Assembly (NCBI RefSeq): GCF_002019735.1
Contig: NZ_KV917378.1
Span: forward strand, 551,859-615,858
Source: Salipaludibacillus agaradhaerens
GTDB taxonomy: Bacteria; Bacillota; Bacilli; Bacillales; Salisediminibacteriaceae
DNA: 64,000 nt
Direction: 5' to 3'
In this document: in pieces, positions 38,380 to 47,277 of the stretch
Position numbering within the stretch: position 1 is the stretch's first letter
How the letters are laid out: every line of letters starts with the position of its first letter
Notes under the pieces: generated by a model
Database searches by the model: none
Told to the model about the DNA's origin: nothing
What the model saw: the letters and a program-made list of their open reading frames with translations, nothing else
Program-made: the position numbers and the translations under genes

Positions 38380-39741
38380 TTAATTAATGAGTGATTGTAA
38401 AGGTGCTGGAATACGACCAGATCGCGCTATAAGTTTCTCCGAGCTAAACGGATTCAGCCCCATAACAGGAGCTCTTCCTAACAAGCCACCGAATTCAACC
38501 ATGTCTCCTTCTTCTTTCCCTGGAACAGGAATGACGCGAACTGCTGTCGTTTTTTTGTTGATCATCCCAATTGCCATTTCATCGGCGATAAGACCAGAAA
38601 GGGAAGCTGGTGAGGCGTCGCCACTGACTGCTATCATATCTAAACCTACTGAGCACACACATGTCATGGCTTCCAGTTTGTCGAGGCTTAACGACTTATC
38701 TTCAATTCCTTTAATCATGCCGTTATCTTCACTGACTGGGATAAAGGCACCGCTTAATCCTCCCACATAAGAACTTGCCATAGCACCGCCCTTTTTCACA
38801 GCATCGTTCATAAGAGCTAATGCGGCAATTGTCCCATGAGTTCCGACGCGTTCAAGACCAATCTCTTCTAAAATTTCTGCGACACTATCGTTCATAGCAT
38901 TTGTAGGGGCAAGTGATAAATCCATAATACCGAACGGTAAATTTAAACGATCAGCTACAACTCGGCCTATTAACTCACCAGCCCTCGTAATTTTAAAAGC
39001 GGTTTTTTTAATAACATCTGACACGCCACCTAAATCGGCATCTGGATAACGTTTCAGAGCATTTAACACGACACCTGGCCCACTTACACCAACATTAATG
39101 ACGGCTTCTCCTTCACCAGAGCCATGGAAGGCGCCAGCCATAAATGGGTTATCTTCTACAGGATTGCAAAAAACGACGAGTTTAGCACAAGCTATACCAT
39201 TCTGGTCTTTAGTCAATTGAGACGCTTTCTGAATCACTTGTCCCATTTGTTTTACAGCTTCCATATTAATCCCACTTCGCGTGGTTGCAACAGAGACAGA
39301 TCCACAAACTCTTTCAGTTTGACTTAATGCTTCAGGAAGGGCGTCTAGTAGTACTTGATCCCCTTTGTTAATAGCTTTATGTACAAGAGCAGAGTAGCCG
39401 CCTATAAAATCAACTCCGAGGACACGAGCTGCTTTATCAAGTGTTTTAGCTAGACGAACAGCTTCGTCTTTCGTGGCATGACCAAGAAGTTCAGCAATAG
39501 GCGTAATAGAAATTCGTTTGTTAATAATGGGAATCCCATATTCTTTTTCTACATTTGCTGCTACTGATGTTAAGTTTTTAGCATAGCTTGTAATTTTGTC
39601 ATACACCCGTTGATCCATTTTTTCAAAATCTGGGTCAACACAGTCTTTTAAATTTATTCCCATTGTGACAGTGCGGATATCAAGGCTTTCCATTTGCACC
39701 ATACGAATGGTTTCTTGTATCTCATTAAAAGCAATATTCAT
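38380..39741 (-). CDS. PFL family protein (UPF0210/DUF711)
   Basis: 453 residues, the usual size. Conserved blocks include [14 protein letters not shown] near 77, [12 protein letters not shown] near 112, [16 protein letters not shown] near 145, [16 protein letters not shown] near 225 and [16 protein letters not shown] near 330. The family is universal in many Firmicutes and archaea and related to pyruvate-formate-lyase-like folds, but its reaction is unknown. It almost always follows an ACT-domain gene, as here. The ATG at 39741 follows AAAGGAGAGAC. Confidence 0.92.
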   Translation of the reverse strand: MNIAFNEIQETIRMVQMESLDIRTVTMGINLKDCVDPDFEKMDQRVYDKITSYAKNLTSVAANVEKEYGIPIINKRISITPIAELLGHATKDEAVRLAKTLDKAARVLGVDFIGGYSALVHKAINKGDQVLLDALPEALSQTERVCGSVSVATTRSGINMEAVKQMGQVIQKASQLTKDQNGIACAKLVVFCNPVEDNPFMAGAFHGSGEGEAVINVGVSGPGVVLNALKRYPDADLGGVSDVIKKTAFKITRAGELIGRVVADRLNLPFGIMDLSLAPTNAMNDSVAEILEEIGLERVGTHGTIAALALMNDAVKKGGAMASSYVGGLSGAFIPVSEDNGMIKGIEDKSLSLDKLEAMTCVCSVGLDMIAVSGDASPASLSGLIADEMAIGMINKKTTAVRVIPVPGKEEGDMVEFGGLLGRAPVMGLNPFSSEKLIARSGRIPAPLQSLIN

Positions 39742-39756
39742 TATCTGTCTCTCCTT

Positions 39757-40032
39757 TTAAATACGGTGCATTGATTGAAAAATATCTTCTAATTGAATGT
39801 TGATTTTAAGACCTAATTCAAGACTTACTTGATCAAATTCAGATTGTAATTTATCAAGGTTTTCAGCTCTTGAGACGTCTACTAGCATCATCATGGTGAA
39901 AAAATCTTGTAAAATTGTTTGGCTTATATCAAGCACATTCATATGATTATCAGCAAGAATCGCTGTCACTTTAGCGATAATACCGACTTGATCTTTACCT
40001 ACTACACTTACGACTGCACGTTTTTGTTCCAT
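39757..40032 (-). CDS. ACT domain protein (UPF0237)
   Basis: 91 residues from the ATG at 40032 after GAGGTGA. A GTG three codons upstream overlaps that site. It consists of one ACT domain of the GcvR-like ACT_6 type: VVGKDQVGIIAKVTAILADN at the start and LDISQTILQDFFTMMMLVD at about 37-55. ACT domains bind amino acids, so this is a probable ligand sensor for the enzyme encoded 15 bases downstream. The pair is conserved as a unit in bacteria. Ligand unknown. Confidence 0.9.
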   Translation of the reverse strand: MEQKRAVVSVVGKDQVGIIAKVTAILADNHMNVLDISQTILQDFFTMMMLVDVSRAENLDKLQSEFDQVSLELGLKINIQLEDIFQSMHRI

Positions 40033-40444
40033 AATGTTCACCTCATTTTAATTAATGACTCAAGAAAGTAGCTTCCGTTTGAAAGTTTTGGTTAGTTAAA
40101 ACGACTGCTATTTAGGGAAGGTAAAGGATGAATAAAGATAACTATCCCACTAAAACCTCCATCAATGAACGCCACATCATTTAACCTGCTATTTTATAGA
40201 TAGAGAAACGCAAGAAATTTGTTTATTGTCACGTTGGAGAAGTTGATCAAAATCTAAACACTATTATCCTTCTCACAGAAGCTGTTCCCATTCTAGTTTA
40301 ATCCATAACGCTAAGAACGTCTATAACAGTTGACAAAAGCCACTCTTTTAGTTAGAAAGGGGAAACGTGTTCAATCCATGGTATTAGAAGGTAAAAGCAT
40401 GATATATTTAATCAAAATGGCTCGCCTCTTAAAGGATGTCGGTT
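40033..40444. other. Gene-free divergent region before the serine hydrolase gene
   Basis: The 403-bp stretch between the ACT gene and the serine hydrolase gene has no ORF of note. TTGACA (40330-40335), 17 bases and TAGAAA (40353-40358) form a plausible promoter for the hydrolase gene, about 80 bases before its start. No repeats or hairpins stand out. Confidence 0.5.
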
Positions 40445-41518
40445 GTGTTGTCTAATAAATTAAGTCTTTTACTAATGATTTTCTTAATATGTTTAATGAT
40501 ATTATTTATTTACGTTTATCTGTCGGATGATACGCCTAAAGAAACGACTTGGGAGTTTCATGTGGATATTGAGGCAGCAGGTTGGAATCTTGATGCGCTT
40601 GAACAAGCGAGACGTTATTATGAGTCAATAAATTCTACTGCGGTCATGGTTATTTACGAAGGGAAGGTTCTAATCTCATGGGGTGAGGTTGCTGAACCTA
40701 CTAATGCTCATTCTGTGAGAAAAAGTTTTTTAAGTGCTTTGTTTGGGATTGAATTGGAAAAAGGGACCTTTCACTTAGAAGAAACCCTTTCAGACTTTGG
40801 GGTCGATGATCATACACCACTCACTGAAATAGAGAAAAGTGCTTATTTAGCGGATTTATTACGTTCCTCCTCAGGCGTTTATTTACCAGCAGGGGAAGAA
40901 TCATGGGGAATGCGAAGAGCTAGGCCAACTCGTGGGGCGCACTTGCCAGGAACTTATTATTACTATAATAATTGGGATTTCAATGTTTTAGGCACAATAT
41001 ACAACGAGGGAACAGACAGTGATTTGTTTGAGGACTTCTATGAACAAATTGCCAGGCCAATCGGTATGGAGGATTTTGAGCTTAGCCATACAGAATATAA
41101 GTATGAAAATCGTCGCTCTCAGCACCCTTCTTATTTGTTTAGAATGTCTGCGAGAGACTTTGCCCGCTTTGGACAGTTATATTTACAAGAAGGGGAGTGG
41201 GAGGGGGAGCAGATCATCCCGAAAGAATGGATTGAACGAAGCACATCTCACCACGCTAGCGTACCTAACAATACACTTTTTGATTACGGATATCTTTGGT
41301 GGGTGGCGACAGAGTCTCCATTTCATGACCTGCAGATGTATTCAGCAGTTGGTCGATATGGCCAATCCATTGACATTATTCCTGAACTAGATCTCGTTTT
41401 CGTTAATCGTGTAAATTCAAATAGTTGGATGTTCCCCTTTACAAGAAGCAGTGTCAATGACCTGCAACGTCTACAGTTGTTACAACTCATTATTGATGCT
41501 AAGAGCTCTGATAGCTAA
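40445..41518 (+). CDS. Membrane-anchored serine hydrolase (class C beta-lactamase fold)
   Basis: About 357 residues. I prefer the GTG at 40445, eight bases after AAAGGA; an ATG at 40436 touches that site. An N-terminal hydrophobic anchor (about 6-26) puts the domain outside the cell. The serine/lysine pair S-V-R-K (S90, K93 from the GTG) and a Tyr-x-Asn in YYYYNNWDFN (near 174) are the class C/PBP-like catalytic set. A final KTG-type motif is not clear; GRYGQSIDI may take its place. Such proteins act as esterases, peptidases or cell-wall enzymes. A true beta-lactamase role is unlikely. Confidence 0.82.
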   Translation: MLSNKLSLLLMIFLICLMILFIYVYLSDDTPKETTWEFHVDIEAAGWNLDALEQARRYYESINSTAVMVIYEGKVLISWGEVAEPTNAHSVRKSFLSALFGIELEKGTFHLEETLSDFGVDDHTPLTEIEKSAYLADLLRSSSGVYLPAGEESWGMRRARPTRGAHLPGTYYYYNNWDFNVLGTIYNEGTDSDLFEDFYEQIARPIGMEDFELSHTEYKYENRRSQHPSYLFRMSARDFARFGQLYLQEGEWEGEQIIPKEWIERSTSHHASVPNNTLFDYGYLWWVATESPFHDLQMYSAVGRYGQSIDIIPELDLVFVNRVNSNSWMFPFTRSSVNDLQRLQLLQLIIDAKSSDS

Positions 41519-41550
41519 AAACCACGCTCTCAAATATGAGCGTGGTTTTT
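41517..41550. terminator. Bidirectional terminator
   Basis: ACCACGCTC (41521-41529) and GAGCGTGGT (41538-41546) form a perfect stem flanked by A-run and T-run, between convergent genes. It can serve both. Confidence 0.85.
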
Positions 41551-41588
41551 AACGGGCTGATAACGTAAAGAATAAGAAGACCCTACTA

Positions 41589-42677
41589 CTAGCTTTCCTT
41601 TATTTTTACCCTTTGCGAAGGAGCAGCTTCAACATAAGGAACCCCGACCTTGCCAATAATCAGATAGCCGTAGCGCCATTTATTGAGCCAGTAAATTGTT
41701 ACAATTGAACCTACTAAACTGAAGCCAAATAAAAGGAAGATATACATAACCCCTAGCTGTAAAGGATATAAACGAAATAGGTAATCGGCTACAAAAATAT
41801 AAAAATAATGTAGCAAATAAATACCAAAAGAATATCTACTAATCAGAACGAGAAACTGGGGAAGCTTCTTAAATAAAGAAGTGAGATAGAATAAACAAAA
41901 ACATATGAATGTGGTATGAAATAGAATATCTATTCTTTTGGAACTGTGAACGCCAATTATATCAGTATGATATAAAAAGAGGACGATACCGCTACTCACT
42001 AATGGGCCAATTAAAAGAACGTATCGCCATCTTTCTAGAAAAACGATAAGTTTCTCATAATACAATCCGGCATAGTACCCTAGAACAAAATAAAACAGCC
42101 ACCCAAATAAGGGCATCCAATAAAGACGCTCCCATATGTATCCAGAGTATGGCAGGCTATCAGGAGGAGAGGTAAAGTTAAACGTCCATAAATAACTACC
42201 ATTTATCAAAAAAGCGAGTAAAAAAACTACTTTGGGAGGCATTTTCCGTAAATAATGATTAAAATATTTATGAAACAAATAAAACTGGAAGATAATTAAT
42301 ATAAAGTATCCATGGTAGTCTCCTAATAATACATTCATTGCAAATTTAGTTAACCAATTAGTTGAACCTTCAAGAAGAGTTGGTAACGAGTAAAAAAAGG
42401 CCATACAAATAAAAGGAATCAAAATATAACGAAATCGCTTAGTTAAAAAATGATTTGGTAAAGGGCGTTCTCTATAAGAGTATGAAATTAAAAACTGCGA
42501 AATGAAAATAAACATAGGTGTTCCGAAGTAGAGCAGCAGTTGTAACGAATCAAACAACGACGCTGACAGAGCGCCAATTTCCCTTTCAGGAAGGGTTGTG
42601 AGGGCAATATAAATACTATGTAAAAAAACAATACATAAACAGCCAACACTGCGTAATACAAAGATTTCTTTCACCAT
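41589..42677 (-). CDS. Acyltransferase 3 family membrane protein
   Basis: 362 residues from the ATG at 42677. An in-frame ATG 18 codons upstream lacks a clear ribosome site. About ten hydrophobic segments. The N-terminal LRSVGCLCIVFLHSIY carries the conserved His of the Acyl_transf_3 family, and RYILIPFICMAFFYSLP lies near 85. Such proteins O-acetylate sugars, cell-wall polymers or peptidoglycan, or decorate antibiotics. The acceptor cannot be told. The gene is isolated, so context does not help. Confidence 0.82.
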   Translation of the reverse strand: MVKEIFVLRSVGCLCIVFLHSIYIALTTLPEREIGALSASLFDSLQLLLYFGTPMFIFISQFLISYSYRERPLPNHFLTKRFRYILIPFICMAFFYSLPTLLEGSTNWLTKFAMNVLLGDYHGYFILIIFQFYLFHKYFNHYLRKMPPKVVFLLAFLINGSYLWTFNFTSPPDSLPYSGYIWERLYWMPLFGWLFYFVLGYYAGLYYEKLIVFLERWRYVLLIGPLVSSGIVLFLYHTDIIGVHSSKRIDILFHTTFICFCLFYLTSLFKKLPQFLVLISRYSFGIYLLHYFYIFVADYLFRLYPLQLGVMYIFLLFGFSLVGSIVTIYWLNKWRYGYLIIGKVGVPYVEAAPSQRVKIKES

Positions 42678-43192
42678 TTGGATCCCACCATTTTTAGAAA
42701 GACATTCTATTTTATGCTGTAACCACATCATAAGCCACTTATTTTATCACGGATAGCTATGAAAAAGCGATTATTTCATTTGTTAAAACTTTTAGTCATA
42801 GGTCAGTGATACAAGTAAATTTAAAAAAGTGAGAGCATAAGATTCTTAAGTAAGTTAAACCAATAGATTGTCAAATAGGAATCTTCTTAACAAATCTTTA
42901 GTAACGCATTAAATAAATCTAAGGATAAGGTGTACTTGAGATCCCAATACAATGGACCGATTTAAAATCAATAAAATAAATAAACTAATCGAACATCACT
43001 GGTCTCAAAAATCTTCTGTTATTTAATATAACGTTTATGTATGATTAGTTCAGGAAAAATAAGGTAAATTAAGTGATTATATTTGGAGAAGTCTCGTTTA
43101 AATTTCATATTAATCCGCGCAATGATACAGATTAGACGACAATTTTTCAATCTAATTTCACGCCATAACAGGAAGCGTTTTCATATTTAGCA

Positions 43193-43209
43193 TGTTATAT
43201 TTTCTGACA
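43193..43209. promoter_or_regulatory. TnrA/GlnR box
   Basis: TGTTA-TATTTTC-TGACA is an exact match to the TGTNA-N7-TNACA consensus of the Bacillus nitrogen regulators TnrA and GlnR. Its centre lies about 49 bases before the predicted transcription start, the position from which TnrA activates nrgAB in B. subtilis. Confidence 0.88.
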
Positions 43210-43215
43210 AATTTA

Positions 43216-43243
43216 TTGTTTCTGAATTTTCTGTCTGTATACT
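43216..43243 (+). promoter_or_regulatory. Promoter of amtB
   Basis: TTGTTT (43216-43221), a 16-base spacer and TATACT (43238-43243). The poor -35 box is expected for an activator-dependent promoter and fits the TnrA box just upstream. Confidence 0.7.
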
Positions 43244-43303
43244 GAGGTCTATGATCAGTTGGTAAATAAACTGACAGATTAACCACAAGGAGAGTGATTT
43301 TCA

Positions 43304-44581
43304 ATGGATGAGATTTTCTTAATGAATAACGTGTGGATTATTGTCTGTTTTGCTTTAGTCCTATTAATGCAAGGTGGATTCATTCTCCTTGAAGCAGGTT
43401 CTACGAGAATGAAAAACGCAGGGCATATTGCTGGAAAAACCATTTTCACAGTTGGTATTGCATCTCTCGTTTTTTGGGCCGTCGGTTACGGGTTCATTTA
43501 CGGGGAAGGGAATGCTTTTATCGGCTTCTCTGATTTCTTCTACGGCGATTTTGATTCTGTGGTTGACGGATTAGCAGGCTCTGTAGATTTTATTTTCCAG
43601 CTTGCATTTGCGGCTATTGCTTTGACTATCGCTTTCGGTGGATTCGCTGAACGAGCTAAATTATCTGCTTACATTATTTTCGCCATTTTGTTTTCTGCAC
43701 TTATATATCCTGTTGTAGCACACTGGATCTGGGGCGATGGATGGTTAGCAGGATTAGGAAAACAGGATTTCGCTGGCTCGACAGTCGTTCACTTAACTGG
43801 CGCAATGGCAGCCCTTGCTGCAACTATTATTTTAAAACCGCGTATTGGTAAATACAATAAAGACGGTTCTTCAAATGATCTAGCTGGTCACAACCAAGTT
43901 TACACAGCTCTAGGTGTGCTTCTCCTTTGGGTCGGTTGGTTTGGTTTTAATGGTGGTAGTACATTAGAAGTAGACGGTGCGTTCTTCGGTTATGTCGCAT
44001 TAACTACCCAACTTGCAGCTGCTGCGGGGGCTATTGCTGCCATGTTAATCGTCACAATGTTTACTGGTAAAGCAGACGTTCCTACCATGTTAAACGGGGC
44101 TCTTGCAGGACTTGTAGCTATTACAGCCTCTACAGCTTTTGTTGACCCTTGGGCAGCCGTTTTAATCGGTATTATCGCTGGTTTCATTGTTTACTTTAGT
44201 ATGTTGTTCTTCGATAAAGCGAAAATTGATGATCCTATATTCGCTCTTTCGGTCCACGGTGTGTGTGGTATTTGGGGGACTCTTTCAACCGGGTTCTTTG
44301 CTACACCAGCGTTAGCTGAAATGAATGGTGGTTTAGCTGGCTTATTTTACGGCGGCGGCTTTACACAGCTAGGGGTACAATTTATCGGGGTGACGGTTTC
44401 AGGTATATACGCTTTTGTAGTGGCATTTATTATCCTTAAAGTGATGGATAAAGTCATGGGAGGCATTCGAGTTACAGAAGAGGAAGAAATTATTGGCCTT
44501 GATTTAAGTGAACATGGAAGCTATGGTTATCCTGAGAATCTTAAGTCACCAGTTAATAAAGAAGAACAACCAGGTGCTTAA
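43304..44581 (+). CDS. amtB: Ammonium transporter
   Basis: 425 residues, eleven predicted membrane helices. The pore twin histidines are H163 (STVVHLTGAMAAL) and H318 (FALSVHGVCGIWG), and D155 (KQDFAGS) takes the place of the conserved recruitment Asp. It brings in ammonium when nitrogen is short. In B. subtilis the same gene (nrgA) is followed by the PII gene nrgB. Here the PII gene is missing, and a GlnD-like nucleotidyltransferase gene overlaps the stop codon by one base. The TnrA box and promoter upstream show nitrogen control. Confidence 0.95.
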   Translation: MDEIFLMNNVWIIVCFALVLLMQGGFILLEAGSTRMKNAGHIAGKTIFTVGIASLVFWAVGYGFIYGEGNAFIGFSDFFYGDFDSVVDGLAGSVDFIFQLAFAAIALTIAFGGFAERAKLSAYIIFAILFSALIYPVVAHWIWGDGWLAGLGKQDFAGSTVVHLTGAMAALAATIILKPRIGKYNKDGSSNDLAGHNQVYTALGVLLLWVGWFGFNGGSTLEVDGAFFGYVALTTQLAAAAGAIAAMLIVTMFTGKADVPTMLNGALAGLVAITASTAFVDPWAAVLIGIIAGFIVYFSMLFFDKAKIDDPIFALSVHGVCGIWGTLSTGFFATPALAEMNGGLAGLFYGGGFTQLGVQFIGVTVSGIYAFVVAFIILKVMDKVMGGIRVTEEEEIIGLDLSEHGSYGYPENLKSPVNKEEQPGA

Positions 44582-45588
44582 TGACACATATGATGAATGA
44601 CAGTCAAACGTTTCACACTTATGGCGACATTAAAGACTGGCGGTTTGACATTTTTCAAAAATCCTCCTTTACTCATGAAACATTAAATGACGTACATGAT
44701 GACATCATGAGAGCTGTCGTAGACTTAGCTGTGAAGCAGATGGAAAGTGAGCGGGGGCAAATCCCTGCTCGCTTTGCGTTCATTGTAATGGGCAGCTCAG
44801 GGAGATGGGAACAATCACTTTTAAGTGATCAGGATCATGGGATCATCTTTGATGGCCATGATAAGCATAGAGATTATTTTTTACAGCTAGGAGAGGAGAT
44901 AGTTAAAGGCTTAGATATCTGTGGGTACGAAAAATGTGAAGGGAAAGTGATGGCTAATAACCCTAACTGGACTAAATCCCTAAATAATTGGGAAGGAAAA
45001 TTGAAAGAATGGCTTGACCACAAAAGCTGGGAGAACTTACGTCACTTTTCTATTTTTACAGATGCACGCGTATTAAGAGGTGATAGGGACCTTCTTAACC
45101 AATTAAAACAACCCATTTTAAATAAGATATCTAGTGATCAAGAAACACTGATGAGGTTGTGTGATAACGTTCAGTATATTAAAAAAGGGGTCGGCATGTT
45201 CGGACAATTATTAACGGAGCAGAAGGGACGAGGAAAAGGGTTGTTAGATTATAAAGATACTATCCTGTTTCCATATGTTAATAGCGCCCGATTGCTCGCT
45301 TATTCTGAAGCGATAACAGAAACGTCTACATCAAAAAGGCTCGATATGTTACCAAGGCACCTTCACGAGTTTAGAGCCTATAAAGACTCATTTGAAAAAG
45401 CGATTGCGTTTAGACTAACGTTAACAAATCCTGATCATGGATACGAACTCATTCATTACGTGGCGACTGATACGCTAACCAAACAAGAGAAGGAGACGTT
45501 AAAAACATGGATGAAGGAGGGCCAATTATTTTTGAAACGCGTAACAGCTATGCTAAAAAACTCTAAGAACAGAGGGATCGATGTATGA
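44581..45588 (+). CDS. DUF294-type nucleotidyltransferase (GlnD-like domain)
   Basis: 335 residues. The core GSSGRWEQSLLSDQDHG (71-87), with D83 and D85, is the GlnD/DUF294 nucleotidyltransferase signature. A helical DUF294 C-terminal domain follows (KKGVGMFGQL, HEFRAYKDSFEKAIAFRL). The CBS domains usually found at the N-terminus in this family are absent. GlnD uridylylates PII proteins, but no PII gene is visible here and the target is unknown. The start overlaps the amtB stop (TAATG), and the stop overlaps the exonuclease start, so the three genes should be translated together. A role in sensing nitrogen status or controlling the transporter is an inference. Confidence 0.85.
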   Translation: MTHMMNDSQTFHTYGDIKDWRFDIFQKSSFTHETLNDVHDDIMRAVVDLAVKQMESERGQIPARFAFIVMGSSGRWEQSLLSDQDHGIIFDGHDKHRDYFLQLGEEIVKGLDICGYEKCEGKVMANNPNWTKSLNNWEGKLKEWLDHKSWENLRHFSIFTDARVLRGDRDLLNQLKQPILNKISSDQETLMRLCDNVQYIKKGVGMFGQLLTEQKGRGKGLLDYKDTILFPYVNSARLLAYSEAITETSTSKRLDMLPRHLHEFRAYKDSFEKAIAFRLTLTNPDHGYELIHYVATDTLTKQEKETLKTWMKEGQLFLKRVTAMLKNSKNRGIDV

Positions 45589-46313
45589 ATCCGATGGGAT
45601 CATGGCTCAAGCAATTATCAGGGATAATGGCGCCTGGTAGGTACACGGATGGTGTTAATGAAAGGGATCCGGCTAAGATTGCCTATATTCGAAGGCTGCA
45701 GAAAGCGATGAAGCAGCAAGATCATCTTCATATTCCGTTTTCCCAGTTGACAGTGACCGTATTTGACCTTGAGACCACCGGTTTTTACCCTTTAAAAGGG
45801 GACCGTATTTTATCAATAGGGGCTCAAAAAGTAACCGGTTATACATTATCAGAACAAGAGACGTTTTATTCGTTGATGAAAAGTGATAAACCTCCTTCAA
45901 AGGATATTACGGAGCTTACCGGAATTACAGCTGATGATGTGATAAATGCACCATCTCCTGAAGAGGTGATACACGATTTCTTGCAATTTACGGGAAAAGA
46001 CACCCTTGTAGCTCATCATGCTAGTCACGAAACTCGTTTTATGCGTCATCTCACCTGGTCGTTATATAAAACTCGTTTTGAACATCGGATATTGGATACT
46101 TCTTTTCTTACGGCATTAATTAAATCAATGGAGGGGCTTGTATCCCTTGATGAATGCTGTCAGCATTATAGCATTGATATAGGAAGCCGACACCATGCCT
46201 TTCATGATGCGGTTATGACGGCAAAGATGTGGATAGAATGTATTAAAGAGGTTGAATCACTCGGTTTTCATTGTTTAAAAGATGTGTACTCACATTTAGC
46301 AGGAAAGCAGTAA
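45585..46313 (+). CDS. DnaQ-like 3'-5' exonuclease (DEDDh)
   Basis: 242 residues. DEDDh motifs: VFDLETTGF (D61, E63), the second-motif region VAHHASHETRFM around 137-148, and HHAFHDA near 204 supplying the last His and Asp. It resembles the epsilon subunit of DNA polymerase III without a polymerase. DUF294 and DnaQ-like genes often occur together next to solute transporter genes in other bacteria; here the transporter is AmtB. Whether it acts on DNA, RNA or a signalling nucleotide is unknown. Confidence 0.87.
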   Translation: MNPMGSWLKQLSGIMAPGRYTDGVNERDPAKIAYIRRLQKAMKQQDHLHIPFSQLTVTVFDLETTGFYPLKGDRILSIGAQKVTGYTLSEQETFYSLMKSDKPPSKDITELTGITADDVINAPSPEEVIHDFLQFTGKDTLVAHHASHETRFMRHLTWSLYKTRFEHRILDTSFLTALIKSMEGLVSLDECCQHYSIDIGSRHHAFHDAVMTAKMWIECIKEVESLGFHCLKDVYSHLAGKQ

Positions 46314-46348
46314 CCCTTGTAGCAGCAATCGTCGTTACAAGGGTTTTT
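46312..46348 (+). terminator. Terminator of the amtB operon
   Basis: AACCCTTGTA (46312-46321) and TACAAGGGTT (46336-46345) pair perfectly around a 14-base loop. The 3' arm runs into TTTTT. It confirms that the three-gene unit ends here. Confidence 0.88.
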
Positions 46349-46372
46349 GTATGTTTAAACTCTGATCATCCT

Positions 46373-47038
46373 TTAGTTTTTCTTTTCGTTATTAAGCCAA
46401 CCTTCTTGAATAAGATGCTGTTCTACATCTTTAAAAGTATCGACCGGCACATGAGGTATATCTAGTTCCTCGAGAATAGAAATAAGTGCTTCTCTAGCAA
46501 ACGTTTTATCAGCGTATTTTGCTGGGTGTGAATCAGGCTCGCTATCACCATAATAAAAGACATAGTCATATTTTTCTTTAATATGCTTTAATACAATCGC
46601 TTTGTCGATACCATAGCGCTTTGAATAATGCCAGTTGTCGCTCGCCACATCAAGGTGAATGTTATTGTTATTAAAGTAGCCTTTGTTTGAAAAAACGTTA
46701 ATATGAGATAATCCTGAATAAGTAATAAGCTCTTTAATATAGTAATCTGTACCAGCACTTAATATATAAAAATCACCGCCTTGATATTGAACATTTTTGA
46801 TAAAGGCTGTTGCATGCTCGTCTAAAGGTATTTGCCGAATATCTTCACGAATGGTTGCTTCAGGTTGGTTAATGGATCTGAAAATATGAGATAGAAATTC
46901 AATATCTTGCAGCTTTCCTGATTTCCAGCGTTTATACCATTCTCGGCCTTCTGCATAGTACTTTTCAATAATAATCCAGTAAAAATCTTGGAGTGATATC
47001 GTGCCATCAAAATCAGAAACAAAAGCCCACTTTTTCAT
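46373..47038 (-). CDS. HAD-IB phosphatase, MtnX-like
   Basis: 221 residues. HAD motif I DFDGT at 9-13, motif II in LSAGTDYY near 105, and YGDSEPDSHPAKYAD near 165 as motif IV. The size and the pattern of the small cap fit 2-hydroxy-3-keto-5-methylthiopentenyl-1-phosphate phosphatase (MtnX) and its relatives. The rest of the methionine salvage pathway (mtnW, mtnB, mtnD) is not nearby, so the specific reaction is uncertain. The ATG follows GAGGGGG on the minus strand. Confidence 0.78.
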   Translation of the reverse strand: MKKWAFVSDFDGTISLQDFYWIIIEKYYAEGREWYKRWKSGKLQDIEFLSHIFRSINQPEATIREDIRQIPLDEHATAFIKNVQYQGGDFYILSAGTDYYIKELITYSGLSHINVFSNKGYFNNNNIHLDVASDNWHYSKRYGIDKAIVLKHIKEKYDYVFYYGDSEPDSHPAKYADKTFAREALISILEELDIPHVPVDTFKDVEQHLIQEGWLNNEKKN

Positions 47039-47277
47039 TTTATCAGCCCCCTCGGTTCGTCTTTATTGAGAATAAATCACTTACTTCTATCAGCATACGC
47101 TATAATGATATAGGAGGAAAAGACTTCAGTTATATTCTTAGAGATTCATCGTATCTATAATGAAGAATTTAAAAAGTTTTATTAAAGAGCCTAACAATTC
47201 TAAAAACGTTGTTTTCTCAAGCGCTAGAGTATGGTACGATAAATTTTAATATTCTGAAGATAGGAAGGATTATTGAC

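Larger units (their letters stand above)
42678..43303. other. Gene-free divergent region before amtB
   Basis: A 626-bp AT-rich region with no believable ORF. Its right end carries the amtB control signals (TnrA box and promoter). AGGAAGCGTTTTCA at 43170-43183 resembles a cre site on the minus strand with two mismatches. The left 400 bp show nothing I can name. Confidence 0.5.

Noticed and set aside
40436..40444. ATG at 40436 as the serine hydrolase start
   Set aside because: The AAAGGA ribosome site touches this ATG; the GTG at 40445 is correctly spaced.
40445..41518. Antibiotic-resistance beta-lactamase
   Set aside because: The SxxK and Tyr-x-Asn residues fit the broad serine hydrolase family, but there is no clear KTG motif or resistance context, and the protein is membrane-anchored.
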